DNA of 64,000 bases from Ophiostoma sp. CBS 140.51 (Eukaryota > Ascomycota > Sordariomycetes > Ophiostomatales > Ophiostomataceae): assembly GCA_029298735.1 (NCBI GenBank), contig JANSLP010000023.1, forward strand, positions 124,001 to 188,000, read 5' to 3'. A program made the translations under genes and the position numbers. Under the pieces are notes generated by a model. That model was not told the DNA's origin, searched no databases, and saw only the letters and a program-made list of their open reading frames with translations. Shown here in pieces: positions 46,241 to 57,967 of the stretch. The first letter of the stretch is position 1, and each line of letters begins with the position of its first letter.

Positions 46241-48037
46241 TCAATACCCCTCAGTCGTCCCATCAGCAGCGCCGGTCCTGCCCAAATTTTTGAGGAGATA
46301 ACTTCGCTTGAAATATTCGTTTGGATGGACAATCGTCTCAAGCTGAGCAGCGGACATAATGCTTTCGTCTTTGGCACGACGAATCTCGTTCTTGTGTGCG
46401 AATTCAAAGACCCTAAATACACAAACAAACAAATTAGCAACAAAGGACTAGATACTAAACAGAGACAAGAACGATGAGAGAAGCAAGAAAAGGCGAAGAA
46501 GAAAGTGGTTGTTGCTTGCATCGTAGAGATCACGTACCTGTTACATGCCATGTGGAACTTTTGTTTCTCTTTGTCCTCCTTAACACCCTGAAGGACAGCT
46601 CGGTCCGTCACACCAACGGCTTGTAGCAGGGCCGTCAGATTTTCAACATTGAAGTGACGGTATGGGCAACCATGGTTTTCACCTGGTCCGGGCGGATGCT
46701 CAGTCAGGATTTTCTGGCAGCTGTAGGGGCTATAGCCACCACCACGACGGTTGGTGTCACCACCCACATCTCCATACGCATGACGAACATTATACCGGTA
46801 TTCTTTGTTAAACGTATCGTCTGTGATTTTGGTGAAGCTTTGGCGCCAGAACAAAAGACATTCCTCCAGATTGAGGCCAATGCCCTTGAGGAAAAGCGTG
46901 TACTGTAAGCGGCCGTAGTGCTTCAAGTGTGCGTCCCGCCGTAAAGAACGGTGTAGGTTCTGCATGCACAAAGGGAAGTGGGCCGCAGCAAGGCTATCAA
47001 TGCTTCGTGCATTGATGTCGGCGCCCGAAAGTCCCCCGTCAGTGTTTGCGTATGCTGCATCTGGCGTCACGAAGTTCTTGGACAAATGATCGAGAATTGG
47101 TGTTAGGCGGTCGTCTTCGTCCAGTCTTGGGAGAGCACGCGCCGTGAGCTGGTTCCCGTGGCGGGCCATATTAGTACACTGTTTTGTCTAAAACGTCCAT
47201 GGCTCTTCATCTCTAGCACAAGAATACATACCTCCAGTGCCCTTTCTAGGCGCGAAGAGAATTCGGACACCACCATGCTTGCTTGCTCTCGAGAAGGAAC
47301 GTAGGCCTTGCCGGCTTTGATAAATACTTTGCGGCTCTCGATCAGCTCCGGTACACGGTCCCAGTCAACCTTGCACCAGCTCTCCTCCTCGGCCGCATGC
47401 TGTTTTCGACCGCCCAGAGCACTGCTGGTTGCCGCAAGCTCAGAGGCGAGTTGGGTTCTCTCTTCATCGGAGACCATTTCCCAATCCAGATTCAGGTTCT
47501 GGATGAAGGTAGTGCGCTCCCGCATGTCATCGGTGCTGAGGCGCAAGCGGAAGAGCATAGTCTCCAAACGGGCGAAACGCCGGCGAAGATCCTCTGTGGA
47601 CGAGAAGGCAAGTCGGAGAATGAAGTGGCTGTAATGGTCTTTCTTGCGCTGGGATGCCAGTTGCGTTGACAGGCTGCTGTTCGTGTCAAGTGGCAAATAC
47701 TTCTCCAGCATCGGTTTCATGTACGCTGCCGTCTCTGCTGGTGATCGGTTACGGAAGGAGCATGCCTCTAATTCGGCAAGGACTGCCAATGGTGTTAATA
47801 AAGCCAGCAAACTATCGTGACCAACGGTCGGGAGCAAGAAAATATACCGCGTAGTCTGTCAATCGCCCATTGCTCAAACTGTTCCAACGTAATGTCTGAA
47901 GTCGGGGGGTCCGCATAGATGCTGAGGCGCGTTGGGTACTGCGCTTCTTTGTATGATGGGTCGGCAAACTGCTTCTTGCGATGGTCGAGGACGTTGCGCC
48001 GCTTGGGCTCAACGCGGTTGAAGTCTTGTCGGATCAT
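46241..48037 (-). CDS. PRI2: DNA primase large subunit (Pri2/p58)
   Basis: This is the large subunit of DNA primase, part of the polymerase alpha-primase complex that makes RNA-DNA primers. Four exons (48037-47848, 47782-47232, 47178-46538, 46412-46241) give 517 residues. The N-terminal helical domain contains RLSIYADPPTSDITLEQFE and the VLAELEACSFRNRSP stretch. The DEDDRLTPILDHLSKNF motif precedes the C-terminal iron-sulfur domain. The four 4Fe-4S ligands are present with family spacing: Cys at about 318 (LCMQNLHR), 401 (YSCQKIL), 418 (HGCPYRHF) and 459 (HMACNR). The last of these is encoded at the exon 3 end. The protein ends shortly after the domain, near the usual length. Both neighbours are unrelated. 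Splice sites are all conventional and the frame closes exactly. Confidence 0.95.
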
Positions 48038-50471
48038 GGTGGAGGCAGGGCGTAGTCCCCCTCTGGGATTTTCTGAATTTCGCTTTGGGTGTCCCTGCCC
48101 TTTAAGCAGCTGCCGTGTCTTGTTTGCGGTGGTTCGGAGGTGGTTGTCGATAGAGTGCCGCGGTTGAGGGCCGGACCGGCGATTTTGAAGGTAGAAAGGC
48201 AAAAAAGCAAAAGGCAATAGAACAGTCGTCGTCTATTAGGCAGATAGATAAGTAGAGAAATGGAGGGCGTCGGAAGAGGTCCGTAACACGGTTGATGGAC
48301 TGGACTTTTGCGACGGGAGAAACTGTATTTACTGACGCCTGTTAGAGGATCAAGCCAGGCGATAAACGTCGGTAAATAAGTTACCAGTCCATGGGCTGTG
48401 GCAAGACGCGACTTGACGCGACTGGCATCCAATTAAGGCCCGGCTAGTAATGTCGCGCGACGTGATCGAATTAGTCATTATAAGTGGGTCCTCCCAAATC
48501 GTCACTCTCGACAGATTCAGACTACACAGCCGAGACAGTAAGACGTACAAAGTAGGTTATGTATTAAAGGTCCCCCCTGACGGGTACTCTTTTGACGCGT
48601 CGACAGAATTTACCTCTGTAAACAATGATCATTCGACAAAAAGTACATTGAACGGTGAAAACGATGGCACCTGCGCACACAAAAAACCTCTGACCTGAAA
48701 GCTGTCGAAGTCGAGAGAGATCCCCTTCCGTTTCGATCTCAAAAGCAGGGGGGATAATACCACAAAAATACTTGTGGCGATGACCAATAATTATTAAGGG
48801 CAGTGTACGAGACCACAGACTGGCCAATATTGCTACCACGGAAGGAAAGCATTGAGGACCAAGGCAGCGAGGCTAATTTGATCTGAGATAGTTCCTGAAG
48901 ATACAGGGTGCTCCTCTATACTCCGTACACTCTGGATTAAAGAGAGCTTGACTGTGTCTCGAGGAGAGGAGGCATTGTGCCTTTTGGCTGTTGGCTTTTA
49001 GCCCTTCTTATCAAAGGCTTCACAAGCTCGTCCGCAATCGGCCTCAAATGGTCGTGGCGGGACCCTTCTTTTGCACACCGCGCTCCGTACTCGTATCTAC
49101 GAAAGAAAAGAAGAAGAAAAAAACAAGCCCTGGGCCAAGGCCTTTCTCACATACTACAGTAAACAAAGTGTTACTTTTGTTGGAATGCACACGATCTGTG
49201 TCAGCAGTCAGCAGCTGCCAATTGCCGGCAGTTCACAGTGATTTACGAGGTATGTAGGCCCAGTAAAATCAATTCCGGCTCATGGGGCTCAGGAGACAGA
49301 CGACAAAAAGCCCAAAAGCATAGGGCGACGTTTGGGCTTCCAGACAGCACATCGAACAACGTCTGCTTTAACATGCTTTATGTCGCAGCAGCGACTTGAA
49401 TGCACCAGGGAAATGCAGCAGAGCAAAGAGCGCTGGAGACCCAGTGGTGTGTGTCAGTGGTCAGCCACGGGGCTCTGATTGGCTGCTATTGCCATGGTAG
49501 CGGCGCGCTTGCCGTTTTCGAACCTAATGCACGGCGCCGCTCGTTACGTTACCTTGTGCGTCGCCTGGGCGTCCAGTAACAAAAGCGGCGTGGCTAGCTG
49601 GCTTAGCCTGGCCACGGTTGACTCGAATGCGTAATCCCCTGAAAGAATGGAGCTATTCAATAGACTTTTGGGGGAGCCACAGACAGCAGAACCAGCCCAG
49701 ACAGGGCCAGGCCTGGCCAGGCCAGCTCCACCAGCCTGTCTCGTAGCATGTCCCATGAACTGCCCACAGTCAGAGCAAAAAGGAGGCAGTTGTGACTTGT
49801 TGTGTGGCACCTTCCTGCTTGAGACGTCGCGGAGACCGTCGACTCGGCCTCGACCGCACCGTTTGCAGATACCGCCTTGACCTGAGAGCTGACACTGCAT
49901 GCCGGCGCCGCGTCTTTCTCGCCAGCCTTGCCCCTTCGCGCCGTACGCCGCTGCCGCCTCCTCGTTGTTCGCCAGACAGCATTTTGCATGTACATTGCAT
50001 CGTCAACAGCATCCCTTCCCCAACTCTTCCTCCATTCTCGACCGACAGACCTCGCACCTCATATTTGGACTTGCAGCACTGCAGCCTTGCTTATTGTGAA
50101 CGTTGCATCTTGCCCAACTGCTGTGGTCTCCTAGCTGTGTCTCGCCCAGCCTGTTCCTTTCTTGCCCAGCAGCAGGGCAGTTTTGGTAGGTCGGAAACGA
50201 CAACAGGTGCACAGGTGCTTGTTTTGGATCTGTCCACCAACAGCTTTCCGGCAACGATTGGCCTTTATCTTGCCGACTAGAGGGGACTACACGCTCAAAA
50301 AGCCTTGCGTCTTCGACCTGCACGCTGCGTGTGACCCCCCCGGCGGCTCTTGCTCTTCTGTGCGCCCTCCGCGGTTGGACGATTGAGCGATTGGACGGTA
50401 CGGTGCAGTCAGGCTACCGCTGTCATAGTGGCCGCACAAGCCCTTCCTACCCGGCCGCCATCACTTGCATC
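48038..50471. other. Divergent intergenic region, primase / kinase
   Basis: This holds the primase promoter on the left and the kinase promoter and leader on the right. No conserved reading frame is seen. It contains GTACAAAGTAG (48545), TACTCCGTAC (48919) and a perfect 14-base palindrome ggccaggcctggcc near 49705. The last 500 bases contain no in-frame ATG ahead of the kinase start. Confidence 0.55.
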
Positions 50472-52997
50472 ATGGACGACAGCTCCTTGTCTCTGACGCC
50501 ACGACGCACCGACGGTGGCCCCTGTCATAATACAGACACAGTCGGCGTGCCTAAAACTCCTCCGTTTGCCGTTGATTCGAGAGAAATATCGGACAGTCCT
50601 GTGCATGCGAGCCTGGACGACTGCCCTACGCTTCGCCCCCCCTCGCCGTCTATATTCTCCTCCGAGAATCCCGCCGCTGTGGATGCAGGTTCCGCCTCAG
50701 CTGCTGCACGCCTTTCAGCCTTGAGCTCTACCTTGCCCTCATCTTCGTCACCAGCAGCCACAGCGGCCGAAGCAGCAACGGCAAAAGCAGCCGTGGCAGA
50801 AACTACTACAGGAGTCACAACCACAACACCACCGCGCTTTCCAACAGGCCAAGTTCAGTTCCGGTCGCATACTATTGCGCCGTCGCCACCGCTGTCACGG
50901 TCCCCCCCAGCAACCTCTCCCCTCCCCGCTTCAGATCCCGACCTCGAAGCGGACGATCCGTTTAACAACCGCAGCACTCGTACAGCGCGAGCAGGCGGCC
51001 ACCATTCGTCTTTACGCTTACAGACAGATATCCAGTCGAACCACTCCTCCCCGGCCCTGTCTACCCCTCGCCAGAACCCAGACCCAGTCGCCTCGAGTGT
51101 GTCCCCGTCTCCCGGCATTATCACCACACCCGTCTCAAGCTATATACGCCCATCAACACTTGTCTTGCAGCACAAAAGCTCGAGCACGTCTCTACGGCCC
51201 ATATCTCGCACGCCAAGCCTCAAAACGACCGGCTATCACGGCTTTGGCTCAGCATCTGCTGCCAGCTCTACCGTCCCGAGTCCTATAATCTCGGCTATGG
51301 GGGATGTGACCCCACTGCCCTCGCCACTATTGTCTGGAGATTCGCCGGGGCCTTGGAAGAAGCTGGGCCGTTCTCCACCGAACGAAGCTCCCATTCATTT
51401 GGTTGCCGGGATGCCTGAGTCGGCATTTGTCACATCAAACGGCGAGTCTCTGACTGCAGCATTAGCTCACCATGCAAAGAGAAAGGCTTACGCTGAGCTG
51501 CTTGCTGGAAACCCGGGGCGACCACCTGAGATCAGTCATGCCCGCTCCGATCTACAACCGTCCCATACCCGGGAAAGAAGCCTCAGTGAATATGCCCCCG
51601 ACCCGATGCAGTCGCCAAAGCGTATGGTCACCGTATCTGCTACCCATTCTAAACAGGATGCCGGTCGTCAAAATGCCGAAGCATCGTATGAGCCGCACAT
51701 GCGTCGCGAGCCCCACCTTTCCGAGGCCCGGGGACTCACCCCCGTCGAGAAACCACCCACTCCGCCGCCAAGTGAATCGTCCATGCTCCTCAGCGATGGA
51801 ACCGCGGCTTCAGAGAGAGAACAAGCCCATGGTCAGAGCCGCCCCGAGTACTTTGAGGCGCGCGGTCGGGATGATCAGAAACGGCGCCGCTGGCGCTCCA
51901 TCAAGCTCCTTGGCCAGGGCACTTTCAGCCGCGTCATGCTGGCCACGAACCAGATCTCGTCGCCTAGCGAAAGCGCGACACAGGGCGCCCAAGGTCCGGT
52001 CATTTCAGATCCCTCACCGCGGCTTCGTTATGACCGCAGCACGCTTGTTGCGATCAAGATATGTGAGCACGGCCCAAAAGGCGGTGCTTCGGAAGATCGC
52101 ATTGAAATGAGTCTGAAGCGTGAGCTGGAAATAATGCGCTGTATTCACCATCCGTCTCTAGTCCGCCTCAAGGCCTGGAATATTGAACCGACACGGGCTA
52201 TTCTTGTGTTGAGCTATTGTCCCGGTGGCGATCTATTCGATGTTGCGAGTGCTCACCGTGATGTCCTCTCCCCGCCCCTCCTTGCGCGTATGTTCTCTGA
52301 GCTTGTCAGTGCCGTGCAATATCTCCACGGTCAGCATATTGTTCACCGTGACATTAAACTGGAAAGTGAGTAACATCGACCCAGCCTCCCCTTGAGAAAG
52401 TAGTCCGTTTTTTTAACAGGTCCTCTGCGTGTAGACGTGCTGGTCAACTTGACACCAGCGGAACTGGCCGACAACACTATTGATTGGGCAACCTACCCTT
52501 ACAGTGTGACAACTCTTACAGATCTTGGACTCTCAAGACGAGTTGCCGATGACGAGAAGCTTGAAACGCGATGCGGTTCAGACGACTACGCTGCGCCAGA
52601 AGTAATCATGGGCCAGCCTTACGACGGCCGTGCGACTGATGCATGGTCCTTGGGTGTTCTTCTGTATGCCCTTCTTGAAGGCCGCCTGCCCTTTGACCCC
52701 AATCCCGGTATGAGCGACGCGCATCGGATGCGTTCGAGGACCAGCCACCGCATCGCGCGCGTTGAGTGGCGTTGGATCCGGTTTGCTGGCGACGACGGAG
52801 ATCATGAAGGCGATATTTCCAAGTTTCAAGCGAGCGGATTGGGAGGTGCAATGGAGATAACCGAGGGCCTGCTCAAGCGCGCTCGTAGTAGGTTGACTCT
52901 TGATCAAGTTGCAGAAACTGCCTGGGTTCACGATGCGGTTGCAATAAAGGGCGGGCTGCAGTTCAGGGAAGAGGCAGAGGGGGAGGAGATTATTTGA
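50472..52997 (+). CDS. Serine/threonine protein kinase with long disordered N-terminus
   Basis: Two exons, 50472-52365 and 52435-52997, give 818 residues. The first about 470 residues are Ser/Pro/Thr-rich and disordered. The kinase domain then follows: the Gly loop LLGQGTFSRVMLA near residue 478, the VAIKIC lysine, and the catalytic loop HRDIKLENVLVN, which is completed across the splice site (the acceptor GTGTAG gives the Asn codon). The metal-binding motif reads DLG instead of DFG. APEV and the DAWSLGVLLYALLEGRLPFD segment (DxWxxG) follow. The segment between the Gly loop and the lysine is expanded by roughly 30 residues. All catalytic residues are present, so it should be active. It resembles fungal CAMK-like kinases of the Npr/Prr kind, but I cannot name an orthologue. 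The start is the first in-frame Met, and the intron is 69 bases. Confidence 0.88.
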
Positions 52998-53516
52998 TAG
53001 TCGCGTATAGTGACTGTAGGATTAGTAGCCAGTAACGACATCCGAAGTATGTCGTAGATGGTAATACAGTGCAGCTATATGAATTCTTATAGACCGATGA
53101 TCCGAGTTCAATCAGCAGAGCACACATCCGGATACCTTGTTACAGTTTGGCGGAGACATACACTTACATATATCATTATAATCAAGAAGGTTTACGAATG
53201 TTCATAATGGCATCATCTGACAAGCATTAATCTCTTTAAACAAGGGCAAAGGCACATGAATGTATAATATTACTTTCTTAATTCAGATCTACATACGCAG
53301 CAAAGACAAGATCTCACAAAAGCCGACACCGACTGGACATCACGCGGATGTCGTGGCAGGTTTAGCCAATATGGGACTGTTGTGGTAACCACCAGAAAAT
53401 CGCACAAAATACGGGGCATCATGGAAAGCAGATAACACAGCCAGTCCAGTCCTAACTCCAGTTCATTTTTATTATCCACCCAATTCCTCGTTTGTTGGTT
53501 CGTTAGCCGTGATCAT
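52998..53516. other. Convergent 3' region, kinase / Hsp90
   Basis: This 519-base stretch lies between two stop codons. It is AT-rich and has no protein-like frame. It should hold the 3' UTRs of both genes. Confidence 0.6.
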
Positions 53517-55764
53517 TTAGTCAACCTCCTCCATGGCGCTGTCGCCAGCCTCGGCGGCAACTGGGGCGTCAGCAGGGGCCGCGTCCTCAGTCTCCGGCTC
53601 CTCGTCGATGTTCAGGCCGAGCGAGACCAGCTTGTGGATGCGCTCAGCAAAGCTGGCAGGCTCATCAATGGTGAAGCCCGACACCAACAGAGAGGTCTCG
53701 AACAGCAGCTGGACGATGGACTTGACGGTCTTGTCGTCCTCACCGTCGCCCTCGACCTTCTTCTTGAGCTCCTTGATGATCGGGCTCTGGGGAGAGATCT
53801 CGAAGGTCTTCTTGGACGACATGTAGCTCGACATCGAGGTGTCGCGCAGGGCCTGGGCCTTCATGATCCGCTCCATGTTGGCAGACCAGCCGAACTGGCC
53901 GGTACGGATAGCACAGGGCGATCCCGTGAGCTTGTGGGAGACGACGACCTTCTCGACCTTGTCGCCGAGAATGTTCTTCAGCGCCTTGGCGAGACTCTCG
54001 TACTCCTTCTCCTCGGCCTCGCGGGCCTTCTTCTCCTCCTCGGTCTCCTCGAGCTCGAAGTCCTTGGTGATGTCAACAAGCTTCTTGCCCTCGAACTCCT
54101 TCAGCTGAGTCATGGCGTACTCGTCAATGGGGTCAACCAGGAACAGCACCTCAAAGCCCTTGGCCTTCAAGGAGTCGAGGAAAGGCGAGCGGGACACGGC
54201 CTTGATAGACTCGCCCGTGATATAGTACATGTTCTTCTGGTGTTCAGGCATCCGGGTGACGTAGTCAGCCAGCGAAGTCTGCTCATCACCAGACTTGGTC
54301 GAGTTGAAGCGCAGGAGCTTGGCCAGGGCAGGGCGGTTCTGGGTGTCCTCGTGGATGCCGAGCTTGATGTTCTTCGAGAAGGCAGTGTAGAACTTGTCGA
54401 ACTGCTCCTTGTCCTCGGAGATCTCGGTGAACAGCTCAATGGACTTCTTGACAATGTTCTTCTTGATGACCTTCATGATCTTGTTCTGCTGGAGCGTCTC
54501 ACGAGACAGGTTCAGGGGCAGATCCTCAGAGTCGACGACACCCTTGATGAAGCTGAGCCACTCAGGCACCAGATCAGTGGCATCATCGGTGATGAAGACG
54601 CGGCGGACGTACAGCTTGATGTTGTTCTTGGTCTTCTTGGTCTCGAACAGGTCGAAGGGGGCGCGCTTGGGGACGAAGAGAATGGCGCGGAACTCGAGCT
54701 GGCCCTCAACCGAGAAGTGCTTGACAGCCAGGTGGTCCTCCCAGTCGTTTGTGAGCGACTTGTAGAACGCGGCGTACTCCTCCTGAGAGATGTCCTGGGG
54801 GTTGCGTGTCCAGATGGGCTTCTGCTTGTTCAGCTCCTCCTCCTCAATCGTTGTCTCAGTAACCTTCTTGGTCTTCTTCTTCTTGTCCTCCTTGTCCTTG
54901 CCGTCCTCGTCGTCGCTGACCTCCTCGATCTTAGGCTTCTTGTCGTCGGAGTCCTCGGCAGTGGTCTCCTCCTCGGCGTCCTCATCGGGGACCTCCTTCT
55001 CTGTCTCCTTCTTGACGTGGAGGTAGATGGGGTAGGAAATGAACTCGGAGTGCTTCTTGATGACCTCCTTGACCTTGCTCTCGTTGAGGTAGTCGAGCTG
55101 CTCATCCTTCAGGTGCAGGATGATCTTGGTACCGCGGCCCAGGGGCTCGCCCTCGGTGTCGGGCAAAATGGTGAAGGTGCCGCCGGCACTGGACTCCCAG
55201 ATGTACTGCTCGTCGTCGTTGTTCTTGGAGATGACCTTGACCTGGTCGGCAACCAGGTAGGCCGAGTAGAAACCAACACCGAACTGGCCAATCATGGAGA
55301 TGTCGGCGCCAGCAGTCAGAGCCTCCATAAACTGCTTGGTGCCCGAGCGGGCAATGGTACCGAGGTTGTTGACAAGGTCCTAAAACGGGGAGTTAGCGAT
55401 TGTTCCAACAGACGCTTCTGCCAAACGGTTTGGCGAATATAAAAATAAAAAAAATAACAAATTGGGCTGGAAAAACATAAAAGGAGACAAGAAAGGGACT
55501 TACAGCCTTGGTCATACCGATACCGGTATCGCGGATGGTCAGGGTCTTGGCCTCCTTGTCGGGAATGATGTCGATACGGAGGTCCTTGCCAGAGTCCAGC
55601 TTGCTGGGGTCCGACAGGGACTCGTAGCGGATCTTGTCCAGAGCATCGGAGGCGTTGGAGACAAGCTCACGAAGGAAGATCTCCTTGTTGGAGTAGACAG
55701 TGTTGATGATCAGAGACAGGAGCTGAGAGATCTCAGCCTGGAACTCGAAGGTTTCTCCAGACAT
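53517..55764 (-). CDS. hsp90: Molecular chaperone Hsp90 (cytosolic)
   Basis: This is the cytosolic ATP-dependent chaperone that matures kinases and receptors with its co-chaperones. Two exons, 55764-55504 and 55379-53517, give 707 residues, matching the family length. The GHKL ATPase motifs are clear: FLRELVSNASDALDKIR (catalytic Glu and Mg-binding Asn), LTIRDTGIGM and GQFGVGFYSAYLVAD. The charged linker lies at about residues 215-265 and is rich in Glu, Asp and Lys. The middle domain includes LPLNLSRETLQQNKIMKVI with the catalytic-loop Arg. The C-terminal dimerisation domain ends in MEEVD, the TPR co-chaperone docking site. The 124-base intron is phase 0. The 5' flank has heat-shock-element-like sequence. 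Confidence 0.98.
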
Positions 55765-57169
55765 CTTGGCGGATGCTGTTCAGCGCAGAACAGATATGCT
55801 ACTGATCGATTTGGAAACTGAAGTAGGAATGGTTCTCAGGTTAGCCACGTGTGCCTCATGCATTTGAATTGATCACAAGTACGAAGATGGGAAGGGGGAA
55901 GGGGGAAGCATTAGAAGAGTGCCAGCTTCTCCGTCGGTGTGCCGCCAATGTGCCGCCAATGTGAAGGTAAGTTTCTCCAGTGGCAGCAAGGCTGTACGCC
56001 GAGCTCTTGTTGATCGAGGCAAGGTTGGGTATAATGTGTACTCACAGATGCTTTGGGAATGACTGAATGTTCGCCTGGTGAGGGAGATGCAAAGGGTCGT
56101 AGATTGGCAACAAAACGAATCGCAGACTGGTAAAGGGGAGGGATAAGTGAGAGGAGGAGGAAGGAGTAAAAGAGAAGAAGGAGAGAGGGAGCTTTCGTCG
56201 AGCGTTACAGCTTAAAAGGGCAAGTTTTTTTCTTCTGCAGGTCCTCCTAGCCGCCTAGAGCCTTCGCTGGACATTCTACGGGATTCTACCACTCTAGCCC
56301 CTAGAAGCTTCTATGATTGGCCAGGCCATGCCACCATGGCAACCAATGCGAGCACCTGATTGGCTAAATTTCCACCTTTTGGCTGGACAGTAAAGAGTGG
56401 GGCAGAACCCCGTAGAGGGTCGGTCAGCGATGAGGGGTGCCTTGGAGTTAGCCGTTTGGTTCACAGCAGCCAGTGAGTGGGCTGTCAAGTTACCCTCACT
56501 CCTCAGTGCATTTTTGCCCGCCAACATCCTATGTATTAGTTGTTGACCATAGGCTCTTACTGCGCAGCAATCCTGATATCGTAGGTTCGAGAACGCCGTG
56601 GATCTCAACGACAAAAAAGCCAGCGAGGGCGATTGTGCTCTTACACCGCCACCTCCCTTGCCCAATTCCTTTCTTGTTTGTTTAGTTTGCTCCTCACTTT
56701 TTCCTTTTTTTTTTTTTTTTTTTTTCGGAAGTGCCTGAGGTTGCGGCCCTGCCATTTCTTTCAAGGGGAAACGTTTTTAGAACCACGGTGCACATGGCAA
56801 AAAGGTAAGATGGAAACACATGCACTTGCTCAGCATAGCTTCGATTCGCCTTTTTTTGTCGGGCCATGTCACAGCACGACCAGCCGTACGAAATGTGCAC
56901 AATCGTCATATTTGAGTGGCAGTACGAAGGCACAGCCACTGTATGATATTGCAGGACACATTGGTTGTCAGTCTGTATGTTTTGTTCGTTTGTTGCTGGC
57001 AACAAATGAGTAGAGATTGTAGAGATTGTATGGTTTGTGTTGTCTGTGTTGTTTGGTGGTTGAGACTGTCCTGTTTGTATTGGCGCAGCAATACGACACT
57101 TGCGCCATGCCTGCACCTCTTGTATGTGAGGGCTCGAGGTCTTGCAGCATCCACGAGACCAGGTCCCGG
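55765..57169. promoter_or_regulatory. Hsp90 promoter and leader; 3' flank of flavin reductase gene
   Basis: No coding sequence is recognised in it. Near the gene there are an 11-base direct duplication (gtgccgccaat twice, 55939-55960) and several CCAAT or ATTGG boxes (55945, 56315, 56338, 56359). A heat-shock-element-like cluster lies at 56274-56312. A poly-T run of about 20 bases lies at 56705-56726. The distance from the start codon suggests a long leader, possibly with a 5' UTR intron. Confidence 0.55.
56274..56312 (-). promoter_or_regulatory. Heat shock element-like cluster upstream of hsp90
   Basis: The palindrome aGAAgcTTCt (56303-56312) is a perfect head-to-head pair of Hsf1 half-sites. 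Two further TTC half-sites lie at 56274 and 56284, on the same 5-base grid. The cluster is about 510-550 bases upstream of the hsp90 start. Binding by Hsf1 is expected from established knowledge of such sites but is not shown here. Confidence 0.6.
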
Positions 57170-57967
57170 TCACTCCTCTGACCCGGTACGCAGCTCGGAA
57201 CCGCTCAGCTTCCGATAGTGCCGGTCGCCGTACAGCAGGCCGAAGCGTGGAGCACCAGCGCCATCTACAGCCTCCGCGCCACCACCCATGATCTCCAGAA
57301 CCTCGCCAAGAACGACAACATGGTCGCGTACTGGAACCAACCCTCTTAATGGCTCGTCCAGCAGTCTACAGCGAAGCACATAGAGCACGCCTGCGCCCCG
57401 AAGAAACGGTTGCTCGTGGTCTTTATGGTGCCCCGGTTGTTCATCTGGCCAAACAATCTGGCTGCCGGTTCGCTGCAGTGCACGGAGCGTACTGGCCGGG
57501 TGCGCATTGCCTGCCCGGAAAACGTCCGCAAGTCGGGCTCCCTGGATATCCCCCGCCAGGACGTGTATCATAAAATGCCTTGTCTTAGAAATCACCTGCT
57601 CTGTACGGCTAGGGACTGCTATGTTGAACGTAATCACGGGACTCGGGAACAAGCTCAGGGGTGCAAAGGATGACATCGTCAACCCAACAGGAACGGCCGT
57701 GCTGGCATCCGGAGCTGGTGTCATGTGCTGTGAGTGTGCCGTGCAGACAACAACCGAATCTGCCACATGCCTCAGAATATGGCGGGCATGCTCTGGTAGT
57801 GGCAGGGACGCCGTGCCATCATCCGTGCCACCGCCCGCTCCATAATTTGTCGCGACTCCGGGCGGACTGCGTGTAGATGGGCCGGGAGGGTAATGGATTG
57901 CCGTGGACGTAGCAAAGGAACGCCTCAAGCACGAAGGTTCACGGTAGCCATCTTTGCCCCATAACAC
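57170..57967 (-). CDS. Flavin reductase-like (FMN-binding split barrel) protein, 5' end unresolved
   Basis: The open frame encodes about 265 residues with a flavin reductase-like domain, the FMN-binding split-barrel fold. Recognisable parts are ILRHVADSVVVCTAH, the typical GLTMSSFAPLSLFPSPVITFN block (residues about 94-114), and ISKTRHFMIHVLAGDIQGARLADVF. The C-terminal part has HVVVLGEVLEI and ends LLYGDRHYRKLSG, also typical. A segment before the domain (CLRRSFATSTAIHYPP) looks like the end of a mitochondrial presequence. The frame has no suitable Met before the domain: it opens at a GTG at 57967, directly after an AATAG acceptor-like sequence. An upstream exon within about 57970-58200 is therefore likely. 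I could not find a donor that joins in phase. The listed range is the certain part only. Confidence 0.78.
   Translation of the reverse strand: MLWGKDGYREPSCLRRSFATSTAIHYPPGPSTRSPPGVATNYGAGGGTDDGTASLPLPEHARHILRHVADSVVVCTAHSQHMTPAPDASTAVPVGLTMSSFAPLSLFPSPVITFNIAVPSRTEQVISKTRHFMIHVLAGDIQGARLADVFRAGNAHPASTLRALQRTGSQIVWPDEQPGHHKDHEQPFLRGAGVLYVLRCRLLDEPLRGLVPVRDHVVVLGEVLEIMGGGAEAVDGAGAPRFGLLYGDRHYRKLSGSELRTGSEE

Noticed and set aside
53634..55442. 602-codon open frame on the plus strand opposite hsp90
   Set aside because: It mirrors the strongly biased codons of hsp90. Its translation is Leu/Val/Asp-rich low complexity and crosses the hsp90 intron without meaning.
56530..56600. tRNA suggested by ggttcgagaac
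   Set aside because: The T-stem does not pair and there is no matching D-arm or acceptor stem.
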